A stretch of 64,000 nucleotides of DNA from Aphrophora alni (GCA_963513935.1 OY740776.1:13747745-13811744), one strand, 5' to 3'. Numbered from the stretch's first letter, positions 44,286-56,898 are shown. The notes: generated from the letters alone by a model not told the origin. Made by a program: numbers and translations.

Positions 44286-47200
44286 TTACTAAATTATTAT
44301 CGTTTAGTTTTTTTAATATTAAATTCTGACGGTTAATTTATTGTAGCGATTATATTATTGTACCAATGTTACAATCTGATAAATAGTTATTCCATACAAT
44401 AAATTTTAAAATAGTGACGTTAACAACTCAAAGAAAATTGAATTTTCTTAAAAACAATATGATTACACAAAGTAATTTCACAAAATTTTTAAAGAAAAAT
44501 TATCTTATTGTATTTGTGGACAATTGTTCTAAAAAAAACTGCACAAATAGTTTTGAAAAACTAATCTTTAAAATCCAATATACAACTAACAAAGATTGTA
44601 AAATTTGAGACAACTTGCATAATAACATAAAAACATTATAGTTATATCATCTCTCAAGAACAATAGATCCCATTTTCATGCAGTTTTTTTTCTATCAAGA
44701 TACAATATCTGGTTATATTTAGTCATTTCTGATTAAAATTGGTTCATTAGTTTCCAAGTTATAACAAGATTTGTCTTCACAAGTAATTTAAAAACAAGAT
44801 AATTCTATATATTTTTAGCACTATCTTAAAATTTTCAATGACAAAATTAATGTATTATTTGAAAACTAGCTGGAATTATCATAGTTCCTAAATTGTAACA
44901 ATTTTGAGTCGATGAAACATATTAAGAAATCTAGATTTCGCAACATATTTTATATACGGTGTGCACTTGTAGAATAAACAAATTACTTTTATAATTAACT
45001 CTTTGACATACATATTGCAGTTACTTTTATAATGTAAATCAACCTGATCCAGTGGAACTCATCTCAAAGTAAAATTTAAACGAAGTCAAACTAAATATTT
45101 TATTTTGTAAGAAAAATGTTTTCGTGAATTTTTTTAGCATAATTTGTTTCTTGTTGCTTAAACGCGGAATATCTTTCGGTCATGATCTCCCTTATACAAA
45201 TAACAGTTATGACTTTATCCTAGCACAATAAGTGTCGAAAGATTTATGACGTCTATGGTTTTGGTCTGTAAGCTATAAGCAAAATCAAGAGAAGAATAAA
45301 GTAGGTCTACATCTCCCAGACAGTTGTATATAATGGTTAAAATAAAAATAATGAAATATCAATGAAGCGGCCTCACATAATGTGCATATGATAGTGAAAA
45401 AAACCCACATTCAGCCAAACGAAATAACTCACATGACTATTTCAACCAACATGAATAGAGAAATTTTAAAATCTGAATCGAAGAGAGAGGGAGAGTTTAG
45501 AGATGAACCGAGGATTCATTGAGGTCCACATAACAGAATGAAAAAGATTAAAATAAAAGTAATCAAAGGTATAAATTAAAAGGAAACAAGTGCATCTAAA
45601 GTGATTTGTATATATTTTGTGAAATAATAATAAAGTAAAATGAAAAATGTTAATAAAATATTTTTTTAAATAATAAGTGTAACAAAATATAAAAGTGTTT
45701 TTTTCTATTTTTTTAATAAGTGCATTTTTTACGTAAAGTGTTTTAAGAAAAATTGTGTATAAATTCCAATATAAGAAAAGAATACAGGGACATTAATTCC
45801 ATAAAGTAAATAAATAGAATAAAATAAAAGATATGTAAGGAACTATTTAAAAGGATACATAACTTGTCGTTAGAATTTGCAAAAATGCATATTCTTTTGA
45901 AAGAAACATGTTAAAAAAATAATAATAGAATTATAGAAATATATTTAAATTAAAAAAAAACTAATAAGTTTAAAAAAATTTATAATAGATGTTTGATACA
46001 AGCTTGTGCAAAGGTTTTTATAAATAAATATGTAAAGCATGTCATGTATTTATTTACTTAACGTAAGTAAATTATAAATTTAATACTCAAATTTATTGTT
46101 CATTATTCAATTTGGAAATACCTAAAAATCACCAAACTAGAAATATTAATTTTAAGGATTTCCTATTTTCAAAGGTGAAAAATTCATAAAAGTTCATATG
46201 AACCAATAATAACTTTAGAAAAACCACCAAAGTGTTACATGTCTCAAATTCAAACGAGTAGTCCTATTTCAATTAAATTTGATAAGATGGCATATTTTGG
46301 CCGTACTAAGAAGATTTTTGCAAAAATTCAAAATAGGAAATGGTAAAAACGTGAAATTCCGAATTCCTCAAATTCATTTCCAAATGTTTTCAAATTACTT
46401 AGGTAAACAAAACTTATGATAATGTATCTAAAATACCTCGTGAGTTATTACTAAAAACCAAAAATGTGCCATGTGGCTCTACGAATATCATTAACATCTG
46501 ATGATGAAATGTAAAGATTACTAACTCAAACAAGCGTACAAAATTGCTCATAATAGAAAATTACTTCAAAGAAATAATTTCCATAAATAGAATCTTCATT
46601 GTCGTTATTAAAACATATTTCATCTTATAACATTTACGCTCAACACTAATTTATGACAAATTAAAATCAGTTTTTATACCTTACTTAAATATAAATATTA
46701 TTTAAAGTTATCTTCAAAATCAAACATGGCGTCCATGTTTATTTTTCTGACTTTGACTGACAAACACGGAACTGACATTTTTGGCCACGAATAATTGTGT
46801 TTGTTTGTGAATGAGTTGCTGAGAAAGTTTATGTAATTTTTTACACAATTTATTTTTAAAATATAACAGTAGATTACAGTCGGGTTAATAATGCTTAATA
46901 CTTCTTTGAAATTTGAAATAAAAGCAGCTGATCTCCACAGATGTTTTAAAGGTGAAAACAAGGTTACAACTGAAATTAAAACACAATATTTCAACAGTGT
47001 CAGCAAATATTAACGGTTAAGTTATAACAATAATTACTTATTCGATTGAGGAGTTTTCAATTTTTCATAATTAGAACGTTTCGATATTAATTTATTATGC
47101 TCGGTGTTGTGAGTGTAAGCAAGCTTGTAATACCATGAGCACTTGTGTTATAAATATATGAATAGGGTATTGAATTTAATAATATACCTAGCACGTAAAG

Positions 47201-47439
47201 CCTAGGGTATATTTTGCATTATGTAGCATTCAGGAAATAGCAATAATTCACTGCCTGGTTTATGCTTCGTTGACTACACATTGGGGTGGAAATACTGGTA
47301 AATTATTATAAAGGATGAAATAAACGCAAAAATGTAAATTTTAAACTAAGAAATATTTTTATAATTTATAAAGTAACCACAAATAATGTATTAAATAATT
47401 GATTTTTTTGTGGTTGTTTTTTTGGAAACTTTCAGTCAT
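44286..47439. other. A/T-rich intergenic stretch
   Basis: 45540-46080 is almost pure A/T. 46690-47010 has a 102-codon minus frame, but part of it (46730-46860) is a dispersed repeat seen at 6500-6620, so I do not call it. No gene supported. Confidence 0.5.
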
Positions 47440-47620
47440 CATCGCCGTTTAGAGAAAAGAAAAAAGAAGATAAAATAAAAACCCTTAGACCTCGAACACT
47501 CTAAGAGCATCAGGGTTGGAAAACATCAAGAGTTGGTCAAGAGAGGTCTAATATCAAACATGAAATAGAGCGGTGTAATGCAAGACTATATGATAAAAGT
47601 TATAGATCCAAATGGAATCC
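47440..47620 (+). repeat. Foldback-family arm (solo)
   Basis: GTCATCATCGCCGTTTAGAG, AAAATAAAAACCCTTAGACC, CATCAAGAGTTGGTCAAGAG, CTATATGATAAAAGTTATAGATCC in consensus order. Confidence 0.75.
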
Positions 47621-49185
47621 TAGATTCCACCTCATAGTTTGTGTTTCTTGTAAGAATTTCTAGTCAGACTCTTAATCTTTTAATTATTAAAGGTATTTTA
47701 AACTTTAGCTGCAAGTTAATAAGGGCTTAACAGTTTACAAAGTTATAACATGAATGTTTTAGTAGCGGCTTGATATAATAAACTAATCTATTATGATGAT
47801 AAATACAATATTTAATGTTTTCCATATCAGTTTTATATTCATATAATTTCGTTGAAATATACTTTTTTGATTTACATTAACATTTTTGCTTCACTATGTA
47901 TAATGTAAATTTCCACAACATTTAAACAAGCTTATTACTTATGTATAGCAGATGGGTGAATCTGATACAAAATTGATGATTGATTGTGTTTCTCAAAAAA
48001 AAAATTTATTTTGCTTATGTTAATAAAACATCTTTCGTTCGCAGTTTCAAGTCTTAAATTTTGAGAGAGTTGTAATTTTTCGTTTGTCAATTATGGCTGG
48101 AAGTAATCTGAATGAATTTATCTCTTAGGTGAATTCACAATGTTGAATTAATGCCTGAAGTGATAAATAAAATTATATTGAGTTAGAATATTACACATTA
48201 TCTACTTAGCTATTCTTTTATCCCTTCATCATAAAAACTTCCTATTCCTCCCAAATAACAGTTCATCTCTCTCTCTTTTACTTATCTTCCTTTTTCCCAT
48301 TTTTTAACTCTTTACATGAAATGTAAATTCTATCTATCACTGTTCATGTTGCACAAATTATATTATATGGAGTTACAAAATATGATATTTATGTCTACTG
48401 TGGTATGGGGTTTGATGAAATTGGTTATGTTTTGTTTTTGGTTGGTGATAATGAATATGTTTAATTGGGTGGTTTTCATGTTGTGGATGTATAATCTAAT
48501 AACTTTGGAATTTCGGAATCGTTACAGAAGTTACCAGTAAATAAACCATAAACAAAGGACCGTGTTTATGTCGATAAAAGTCAGTTTTGATATTACTTTT
48601 GTTACAGTATTTTGAAAATATTTTGAAACTTTAAGTTTTTTGCATTATTTTATCCTTGAATATGGAGTTTCAACAAGAAATATCTGCTGTTAGGTTGAAA
48701 TTTACATTTAAGGAATTAAGTATTTAAGGATATCTTGATATGACTGTTATTTTTATATTAGTTTTAGCTGACTGGGGATTATATTAAAATAACTTATCCA
48801 TCCCCTAGAAGTTATTAGTCCTCTCCTCACATGACCGACTTTTTTAGATTTTCTGTTTGTTTTAATATTGTAACGTTAAATTTCATTCTTTAAATAGTCG
48901 GATATATTAAAAATAGTCAACTTGTAAAGACAAGTTCTAAATTTTTTTTTTTTTACATTTTTCATAGCTAGCTTAAACCGCTGCCAAGCTCAGTTTCATG
49001 TATTCACTAAATCGAAACCAAGGAACAGCTTCTATTCGAAACGCGATTATTAAATGAACCTGTTGTTAAATTCAAAATATTCAGTAAACCATTTAATGAA
49101 GTTGATTACATGAACATTTTGTACCGAATAGAATGTTCTACGAAAATTAAAAATTTGTAATAACAGTTGTTACACAACAACTTAC
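47621..49185. other. Intergenic, nothing supported
   Basis: 47690-47780 is an inverted relative of 3780-3830 and 9740-9790. A 74-codon frame at 48316-48540 is Met/Leu/Phe/Trp-rich A/T-T/G noise without family features. Confidence 0.45.
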
Positions 49186-49325
49186 GTTCTTTTCTCTCAG
49201 AAAAACTTTGGTAATCATTTTCTTTGCTGAAACAATTTCCTTGAGAATACAAAACTCCTGTGGGATGATTAGCGGTCGTGTCCTGGGTAATTTCTTCAAT
49301 ATTCAGGGCGCGTTTTATTTCCTTC
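49186..49325 (-). CDS. Probable internal exon of an unidentified host gene
   Basis: A 140-bp minus-strand segment flanked by a good acceptor (CCCCATTTTAACGCAG|G) and a canonical donor (GAAC|GTAAGTTG). The frame is open across the segment: one base, 46 codons, one base. It reads KEIKRALNIEEITQDTTANH, PTGVLYSQGNCFSKENDY and QSFSERKE, a polar, charged composition unlike the flanks. GC content rises locally. I cannot identify the family and no neighbouring exon joins it with certainty; other minus-strand coding-like tracts lie at 38.4, 38.1 and 32.2 kb. It is the best candidate for a host exon here. Confidence 0.5.
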
Positions 49326-50639
49326 CTGCGTTAAAATGGGGTTAAAGTTTCAACACTGGAAGATTGTTTTCAGGTTTACTAGCAACATGTCCTAATTGTG
49401 CAGTTTTGCATAAATTTAACATTGAGTAATATAAAATTATAAAACAATAAGCTTATCAGGTCTTTCCTTAAGGTTTATAATTAAATGAATGAAATAACAG
49501 TCGATGGATATGTGTTAACAGATCATGTTTACTTCATTCTAAGGAATTGAGGATTGTTTATACAGTTACCTTGTACAGAAAAATTCAAAATTAATAAAAG
49601 AACTTTCAAGTATTCTGACTTTACAAAATATATATAAAATAATAAATTTTCTTTTGTAGATTTTAGTTCGTTTTGCCTAGAAAAATTCTATATTAAATTT
49701 CTTTCGCTGTTAATTGGAGTTCAATGACAACTCTAGGCTTATATCTAGTACATACTGTCGTAAAGAAAACACTAAGTCTAAAATGATTATGAAGGATGGG
49801 TGACTATGATGAATAAGTGACACAATTAGGATGTGGTATGGGTGTTATTGGGTTCATATCTAAAATCACAGTTTGTGGAATGTTCAAATTTGGAATTTAG
49901 ATTGGCCAATATGATGTAGGTAACTTATGATGTAGATTTCACAATATTTTAACGGTATTCAATTTATTTTTGACTCACCAATTCTTCTCAAAACAGTTAA
50001 ATAATAAATTCATGCTGTATTGGTTAATATTTTCCTCTTGATTTATCTTTAAATTGAATTTTATGCAGCACTAACAAAAATAGAGTCTGAATGCCTTCAG
50101 GTCTGATCTAATAAGGATTTTCATTATTGTTGTCCCCTGTTTATGTTCTTGTTTTTCTTCTTTTTATGAAACATATTACCAGAATGTCAATTATCGCTGC
50201 ACTTTAAATTTATACAAATCACTGTTTTGATACATAATTACTTTTATGAGGATGTCATTTACAATTTATGATTGTTTATGAATATAATATGATTGAACTA
50301 TGTACTATGGTAATTTTGTTATATATTTTTTAAATTATTTGGTGATTTATTTTCAAAAGTATGGATTTAGGATATGGTGATTTTTGATATGATACCCTGA
50401 GTAAATTCATATTTTAATTTATTTATAAATTCGAATTTCGGGTCGTTACTAGTTAGACTTGAAACAGCCATTTCAAAGTAGTACTGAAATAGTATTTAAA
50501 TGTAAATTTTAGATAAATTAGAAGAAAATATTATAAGAAGAATTGATACAATCGGGTTATAGGCAAATTATAAAACCATTAAAACCCAACAGAGATTCAG
50601 TCACAGTGTGGTAAGCTCAAGAGATCCTTTCTAAATTTA
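49326..50639. other. Intergenic, nothing supported
   Basis: A/T-rich with no frame, motif or repeat that I can define beyond short similarities (GATATGGTACCCTGAG-like at 36705 and 50385). Confidence 0.45.
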
Positions 50640-50790
50640 AATTTTCCTTCACGTTGTTTTGTGTTAGATCCTTCTTTTCAAATTTTATACCACGTCTCTC
50701 TTGACCACCTCTTGTTCTTTTTCAACCCTGACACTATTAGAGTATTCAAATGTATGTTATGGTCTTTTTTTCAAGTCTTTTGAGACTGAG
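50640..50790 (-). repeat. Foldback-family arm (solo, inverted)
   Basis: TCTCTCTTGACCACCTCTTGTTCTTTTTCAACCCTGACACTATTAGAGTATTC is the complement of the arm consensus. Confidence 0.75.
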
Positions 50791-50951
50791 AGGAACAAGA
50801 AAATTAAAGAAAACCAGTAACATTTATTTTATATATGAAATAACACGATTTTGTTTCATTCTCTATTCTGCACCGTAATACAATGTTTGTATTTTATTAA
50901 CCTAAGAATGTTTAATCCTTCAGTATAGAGTGTACTTACAGAAATACAATT

Positions 50952-51030
50952 CTTAACTAATCTCTCATGTAAAGTTATTATGTCCTGTTGGGAGACAAAT
51001 CATTTCAAGTGTATAATAAGGGCGTTCTTC
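50952..51030 (-). pseudogene. Diverged relative of the 37963-38181 coding tract
   Basis: The minus frame reads RPYYTLEMICLPTGHNNF then a stop, aligned with DIPITLRKLHLPAGHINL at 38.05 kb; the DNA also aligns (TCTCCCA-CAGGACATA-TAAC). Only this short part is recognisable. Confidence 0.4.
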
Positions 51031-51072
51031 TCTCAATGAATAATTGTTTGTATGTTTGATAAGACGAAACGT

Positions 51073-51140
51073 ATACAATAATATTTCAAGTGAAAATATA
51101 CGACCTAGACTGGGAATTTTCACTTGAAATATTATTGTAT
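51073..51140. repeat. Perfect 25-bp inverted repeat with 18-nt loop
   Basis: 51073-51097 and 51116-51140 are exact reverse complements. RNA from either strand would form a 68-nt hairpin of miRNA-precursor size. It stands alone among degraded sequence. Confidence 0.9.
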
Positions 51141-52183
51141 TTTCATTAATTGCTGGTAAAAAACGTATTAGTGTTAAAAACAATAAATTAAAAATTAACT
51201 AAACTTATGTTTTCTGTTGTACTGTATTGGTGATAGCTAGTGTAAGCCATTGGAAATATCATCAGGATTACAAAATAAGATTACACCCCCAGACTGTCAT
51301 TTCCAGCAAAATCAATGTCTAGAAATCGGTCTGCACAATGTGCCGATACCGATTACAATATACTGTTGTTGTTAGAGTAAAATTAAAATGTAAATTGTAT
51401 CATAAAAATTAGCAACATTGGTGGAATAAGAGATGGAAAGCTAATTTGTTTTGAATTATAAACATTGAAATAATAAAATGTAAATTAAATGAAGCATTAT
51501 TAAAAGGAGTTGACAATTTATAACTCACAAATCTAACATTTTTAAAGAAACTAGTGTTTAAAGGAAGAACATTTTTGATTAAAATAAGATTTATAAATTT
51601 ATATTAAGATAATTGAAAAATTAAATTTAAAAAACTATATATAAATACAACAAAGCTGAATTTTATAAGTCTAAAGAAAACGAAAAGTGAAAGTAGAAAG
51701 TGCAATTTAAATAAGTGGGATTTTTATAAATAACAATTGTGTGTTGATAAAGATGATTTTATATAAACATATACTCTATAGGGTGTCCTTCATAAATGAA
51801 AACTAAAGAACATTAGTTTTTAACTAAGTAAAACAATATAAGATAAATATAAGGCATGGTTTAAAAATAATACAAAACATCATTTTTTTAGAATTCGCAA
51901 ATAACTTTTGAAATATGTTTAAACAATTTAGTTATCCAAGATTGGATCTATATGATACCTAAAAGAGGCATCATTTTATGAAGGTAGTATCACTGTTTCT
52001 TTTAAAGGAAGAACATTCAAGAGCAAAATGTAATTAATAAAATTATAGTAAAACAAACTGAAAAATAAAATTTATAAAACTATATATGAATAAAGAAAAA
52101 CTAAAATAATAATTTTGTAATTATATTATTATTATAATTTTGATATCTGTGTGTGTGCGTGAGTGAATGCTGTTAATATTTTT
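51141..52183. other. A-rich intergenic stretch
   Basis: Mostly A-rich low-complexity DNA. Two blocks (about 51490-51690 and 51990-52110) share AAGGAAGAACATT, TTAAT/ATAAAAT, AACTATATATAAAT, an old internal duplication. No gene. Confidence 0.45.
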
Positions 52184-52513
52184 AAGTAATGAAAGGTGTA
52201 AATCTAAAGGGAGACTAAGTAATTAAAGGTGTAAATCTAAAGGGAGACTAAGTAATTAAAGGTGTAAAGGTAAAGGGAAACTAAGTAATGAAAGGTGTAA
52301 AGGTAAAGAGAGACTACGTAATGAAAGGTATAAGGGTAAAGGGAGACTAAGTAATGAAAGGTGTAAAGGTAAAGGGAGACTAAGTAATGAAAGGTGTAAA
52401 GGTAAAGGGAGACTAAGTAATGAAAGGTGTAGAGGTAAAGGGAGACTAAGTAATGAAAGGTGTAAATGTAAAGGGAGACTAAGTAATGAAAGGTGTAAAG
52501 GTAAAGGTAGACA
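52184..52513 (+). repeat. 33-bp minisatellite, ten units
   Basis: Consensus AAGTAATGAAAGGTGTAAAG then GTAAAGGGAGACT. Ten head-to-tail units, each with 0-4 changes. 33 is a multiple of three, but every frame meets a stop in at least one unit, so it is not a protein repeat. Confidence 0.96.
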
Positions 52514-52869
52514 TTCAGTTTACTATACGTAAGTAAAGATTAAATTTATAAAACTTAGGTGTAGATTAAATTTATCTCTGTATGTATTATCCCTCAATTT
52601 CAAATACCTAAAATACTCCAAGCAGAAATTATTATTTAAAAGTTAAAAGAATCTATAAAATCTTACGCTAGAAAAATCATCAATCCGATAAATGTAATTA
52701 ACTTACCGTCTAAAACTTGTGTTATAGCAGAGGATTCATACTCAAGTCCTACTGCATGCTATATTATGTGACTTCAATAAATGAGTAAAACAATTGTAGT
52801 TTTGTGGATTCAATTTAGAATTGCGCTAACGTGGGAAATTTTGAAATTATTTTTTTCCGTTCTTGTTTA

Positions 52870-53375
52870 AAGGCGACAACCTTTTGGTTATCATCGTCTT
52901 AATAAAGACCTCTAGCCCACGAATACTCTAACAGCTCAGTGTCGGAAAAGAACTAAAGTTGGTCAAGAGAGATCTGATAGGAAATATGAAAGAGAGGGAT
53001 CTAACCCAAGACTACATGAAAAAAGTTGTAGATCCAGCTGTTTTGCCACGCAAGTTCGGCTAAATTTCAATTCACACCTTTATATATTTTGTATTTAAAA
53101 TTGACAGTAGTACCTTATTGCAATACTTATGTCTTAGTTCCATTCCTGACTTTCTATTGTTTTGGAACTACCTAATGCCGTTGCAATTCTGAGGAACTTT
53201 AGCTAGTTCTACAGCTTTTCTAAAATAGTCTTGAGTGAGATGTCTTAATTCACATTTCCTATGAGGTCTTTCATTACCAACTCTTGCACTCTTTCGACCC
53301 TGACTCTATAAGAGTATTTTAAGGCTAGGAGTCTTTATTTTATAAGGCGATGATGACTAAGAGGTTTACGCCTAA
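52870..53375. mobile_element. Foldback element 1
   Basis: Left arm 52870-53042 and right arm 53190-53375 are inverted complements of the dispersed arm family, with a ~150-bp loop. The outer end has GGCGA-(A)ACCT-TT-GTCATCATCG; the inner end is GTAGATCCAGCT / AGCTAGTTCTAC. No frame in the loop. No clear target duplication. Confidence 0.8.
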
Positions 53376-53655
53376 AACAAATTCGAGATAACAGTGTGGA
53401 CCATATATTCTGAAACACTCTGTTTATAAGCAAACATATTCACAAACATTACAAAGGCAAAACACTCAATATAAACATATGGGAAATAAGTTAATACAAT
53501 CTGGAATGCTTAATGTAAGCAATAAGTATTGCTTTAAATAGAGATTAAATACAAAACACGAGTTACCATGTCATTAAATCTGCACCAACAAAACATTGTA
53601 ACATAAAACATAATGTCAGAACTCTTCTTTGTTAAGTTATAAAGTAAGTTATAAA
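53376..53655 (+). repeat. Unit 1 tail of the ~850-bp tandem duplication
   Basis: CACAAACATTACAAAGGCAAAACACTC ... TGTCAGAACTCTTCTTTGTTAAGTTATAAAGT recurs at 54280-54497. With the foldback elements it makes a tandem duplication of 52870-53655 and 53720-54497, period 850-860 bp. Confidence 0.88.
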
Positions 53656-53719
53656 GATTTATTTCCTTATGTACATTTCAGTAACATAGTTACCATTCTC
53701 AGAGGTATGTTTTTTGCCT

Positions 53720-54240
53720 TGTTGTTTTAAGGGCAAAAAACCTCTCGGTCATCATCGCCTTATAAAAAAAGGAAGAAAAGTAAATAAAATAAAGACCCCT
53801 AGTCCTTGAATATTCTAGTAGCTTCAGAGTCGGAAAAGAACAAGAGTTGGTCAAGAGAAACCTGATAGGAAAGATAAGAGAGAGGAATCTAATGTAACCC
53901 TACATGAAAAAGTAGATTCAGCTAGAATTTGCTGCTAAACTTCAAACCATTATTTGTATGTAAAATAAATGTTCATAGTAATGGTATTTGCTGTTCCATC
54001 CCTGAATTTGTATATCCTCGTTTTGGAATTATTCTCAGGACCTCACCGGCGTAGCAATTCCGAGGAATTATAGCTGGTTCTACACCTTGTCAAATAATTT
54101 TGAATTAGATATCTCAATTCATATTTTCTATGTGGTCTCTCTTGACCAACTCTTGTTCTCTTCCGAACCTAACGCTATTAGAGTATTCGAGGATTAGGAG
54201 TCATTATTTTATTATGAGGAGGAAGAGGTTTCCTTATTTT
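53720..54240. mobile_element. Foldback element 2
   Basis: Left arm about 53720-53930 (AAACCTCTCGGTCATCATCGCC ... GTAGATTCAGCTAGAA), right arm about 54060-54240 (TATAGCTGGTTCTACACC ... GAGGAAGAGGTTT). Its arms are the clearest members of the family. The copy arose with the tandem duplication. Confidence 0.8.
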
Positions 54241-54279
54241 CTGTTTATGTAAACATACGTAATCATCAGCTTGGAAATA

Positions 54280-54497
54280 AGTAAACATAATCACAAACAT
54301 TATAAAGGCAAAACACTCAATATAAACATATGGTAAATAAGTTAATACAATCTGGAATACTTAATGTAAGCCATAATAATTGTTTTACTTAGACAATAAT
54401 TAAACAACACGAGTAGTCATGTCTTTAAATCTGCACCAACAAAACATTGTAACATAAAACATAATGTCAGAACTCTTCTTTGTTAAGTTATAAAGTC
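54280..54497 (+). repeat. Unit 2 tail of the ~850-bp tandem duplication
   Basis: See the tail at 53376-53655; the two differ by a few substitutions and small indels around 54375-54410. Confidence 0.88.
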
Positions 54498-54939
54498 AAC
54501 TTTTTAAATATCTGCAACTTTTTTACTCACAACACTAATGAAGCAATTTCTATTTCTTCTCTTATTTCTAAACTTTTCTTTTTATTTGTATTCATTACTT
54601 AACTTGAGCTGGTTTCAATTCAGACCTTGCTTACTCTTTGCAAATATATGACTCTGGATGAATACATCTTGGGTTTTCAATTCCTCTTTGTCAACGGGTT
54701 CATTGAAATACCTTCTTTCATAATGTAATTACAATCAAAATTATTTCTATAAATTCATAAATAAACAAAGTGAAAAGTTTTAAAGACGTGCTTGTTTTGT
54801 TAAACACATTTATACAGAATAAGGTTTATTTCTATATCTTGTTTTTTTTATAAAGTTGCCCTGTTAATAATTCAGGGTAAGATTTCTGGAACACCGTGTA
54901 TAAACACTTTCGGATCGTTGTTATATTTTATTTGTTGAA

Positions 54940-55175
54940 GTAGTCAACCGTTTGGTAGAGTGGCTAGAGCGTGTGCAGGGTTGGATCCCGGCATGAGCTT
55001 AAAAAGTTACGGAGTTCATTCAAAATCGTGGGATCGTGGAAAACTGCGATTAGTAGCAAATTCTGGTCACGAAAACTAAAATTACGTCTACAGAAACTAG
55101 ACGGTTGACCACACATCTACGGTTAAAACTCATCTAGAAAGTCTAGGCGCCATAACGGTTCTGTTGTGCTGAGAA
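54940..55175 (+). mobile_element. tRNA-derived SINE-like element (probable)
   Basis: TTTGGTAGAGTGGCTAGAGCG (D-arm/A-box-like) is followed after only a few bases by GGTTGGATCCC (54979-54989), one base from the RNA polymerase III B-box consensus. The anticodon arm is missing, so this is no tRNA gene. The body runs through CTACGGTTAAAACTCATCTAGAAAGTCTAGGC. Copy 1 of the long block starts inside the same body. Confidence 0.55.
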
Positions 55176-55531
55176 ATAATTTGATTATTTAATTTAACCA
55201 AATATTTTAAAATATGTAACTTACAGTTTGAACTTAGATAACTAGTCAATTTATAACAGATATGTTGAAGCCAAAATCAGGTTATTTCAGTAGTAAAAAA
55301 ACGGTAAAATTTTATATTGAAATGTAAAAATTTGTGCATGGTTGGATTAAAACATTATAACAACATTTATTGTGAATTTTGAATATTGTACTTGGTTTCT
55401 GAGTTTCCCAATATCCTGTTTATAGAGCAAAACTCTACAAATTTATTTAATTAGTTTTCTGAAGTAAGAACTGAAAATACAGTCGTTTTCATAATTTAAA
55501 ACATTCTGCAAATTCTTGTAATTGTTTAGTT

Positions 55532-56850
55532 GTATCTATATTGCATAACTAACGCCTTGTCTACTAATAAATAAATTTGGAGTATTTAAACTTTAATAGG
55601 TCAACCACCCGCAGGACACGGGATCAGTGAAGCACTGCTGGAGACAGATTTATTGCCGGAAGTGAATTGGCAGCTCGTTCTAACCTTTTTGGAGCTCCAG
55701 TCGTGATTTCTTCTAATCCTTCAATTTAGAGTTTATCTTCTTTTGAAACTTTTAATTTAGAATAAATGTTCATTTATACTTCCAACAATTGTTTTATCTC
55801 CATGGTTTCAACCTAGAAGCTTTTTCCATAATTTTAAAAACAATTGTTGTCTTATGCTTGTTTAGGTATATCTATAATGCATAACTAACATCTTCTTTAC
55901 TAATCAATGAATATCAGTTTTAAATTAAAAGAAGGTTAACCATCCCAATTTTCAGAATCAGTGAAGAACTGTTAGAGTCAAATTTATTGCAGGAAGTTAG
56001 TCAACAGAACTTTTTACTCTTTTCCGAGCTCCAGTATTGTTCTCTTTCCATCCTTCAATTTTGATTTAATCTCATTTTGTGATTTTTTTTTTTTAACTTA
56101 CATTACTATTGCTTTTGTTTCCATCAATTAAATGTTTTGTCTCCATGGTTTCAATCTAGATGGTATTTACATAATTTTAAACATTCTTTATATTCTTGTG
56201 ATTGTTTTGGTGTATCTATATTGCATAACTAACGTCTTGTGACAAATCTTTGAATAGAGTACTGTATTTAAATTAAATGAAGGTTGACCACACAGTTTGC
56301 AGAATCAGTGGAGAGCTGTTGTTAGCAGATTACTGGAAGTTGTGAGACAACAACACGCTCTATACTTTTATAATCTCCCTTATTGTTCACTTTCAACTCA
56401 ACAATTTGTAATTTATCTAGTTTTATGACTTTAATCTAATATAAAATTTTATACTTCCAACAATTTTCATAGTTTCAATCTAGAAGATCTTTATATAATT
56501 TTAAACAGTCCTTATAATCTTGTGATTGTTTTGGTGTATCTATATTGCATAACCAACGCCTTGTCACAAAGCTTTGAATAGGGTATTTAAATTAAAAGAA
56601 GTATTAATTAATACGGGGGTTTTAAATTAACCCCAATTCGCAGAATCAGTGGATACCTGTTGGAAAGCATATTTAATAATGGAAGTGAGACAACTCCATG
56701 TTCTACCTTTTATTAGCTCCATTATTCGTCATTTTCAACTCAACAATTTAGAATTTCTGTAGTTTTTTGTCTTTTAATTAAATATAAAAATTTATTTATA
56801 CCTTCAACAATAATTCTGTATCCATGGTTTCAACTTATTTGTTCTTTACA
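55532..56850 (+). repeat. 335-bp tandem array in copy 2
   Basis: Units start at about 55532, 55866, 56212 and 56535, in the same order and with the same unit-specific differences as in copy 1. Confidence 0.85.
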
Positions 56851-56898
56851 AAAATTGGTTTTTTTTAATGATTTATTTAATTTAGATTTAACAAAAAC

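Noticed and set aside
46698..47006. 102-codon minus frame
   Set aside because: Part is a dispersed repeat also found at 6.5 kb; no family features.
50945..50989. 45-bp microexon on the minus strand with CCCAACAG acceptor and GTAAGT donor
   Set aside because: The acceptor lies inside a sequence that aligns with the coding tract at 38.05 kb (LPAGH/LPTGH), so the splice-like look is probably accidental.
52184..52513. CRISPR-like appearance of regular repeats
   Set aside because: Units abut with no unique spacers, in animal DNA; it is a minisatellite.
54950..55010. Possible tRNA gene
   Set aside because: No anticodon arm and no acceptor-stem pairing; better explained as a SINE head.
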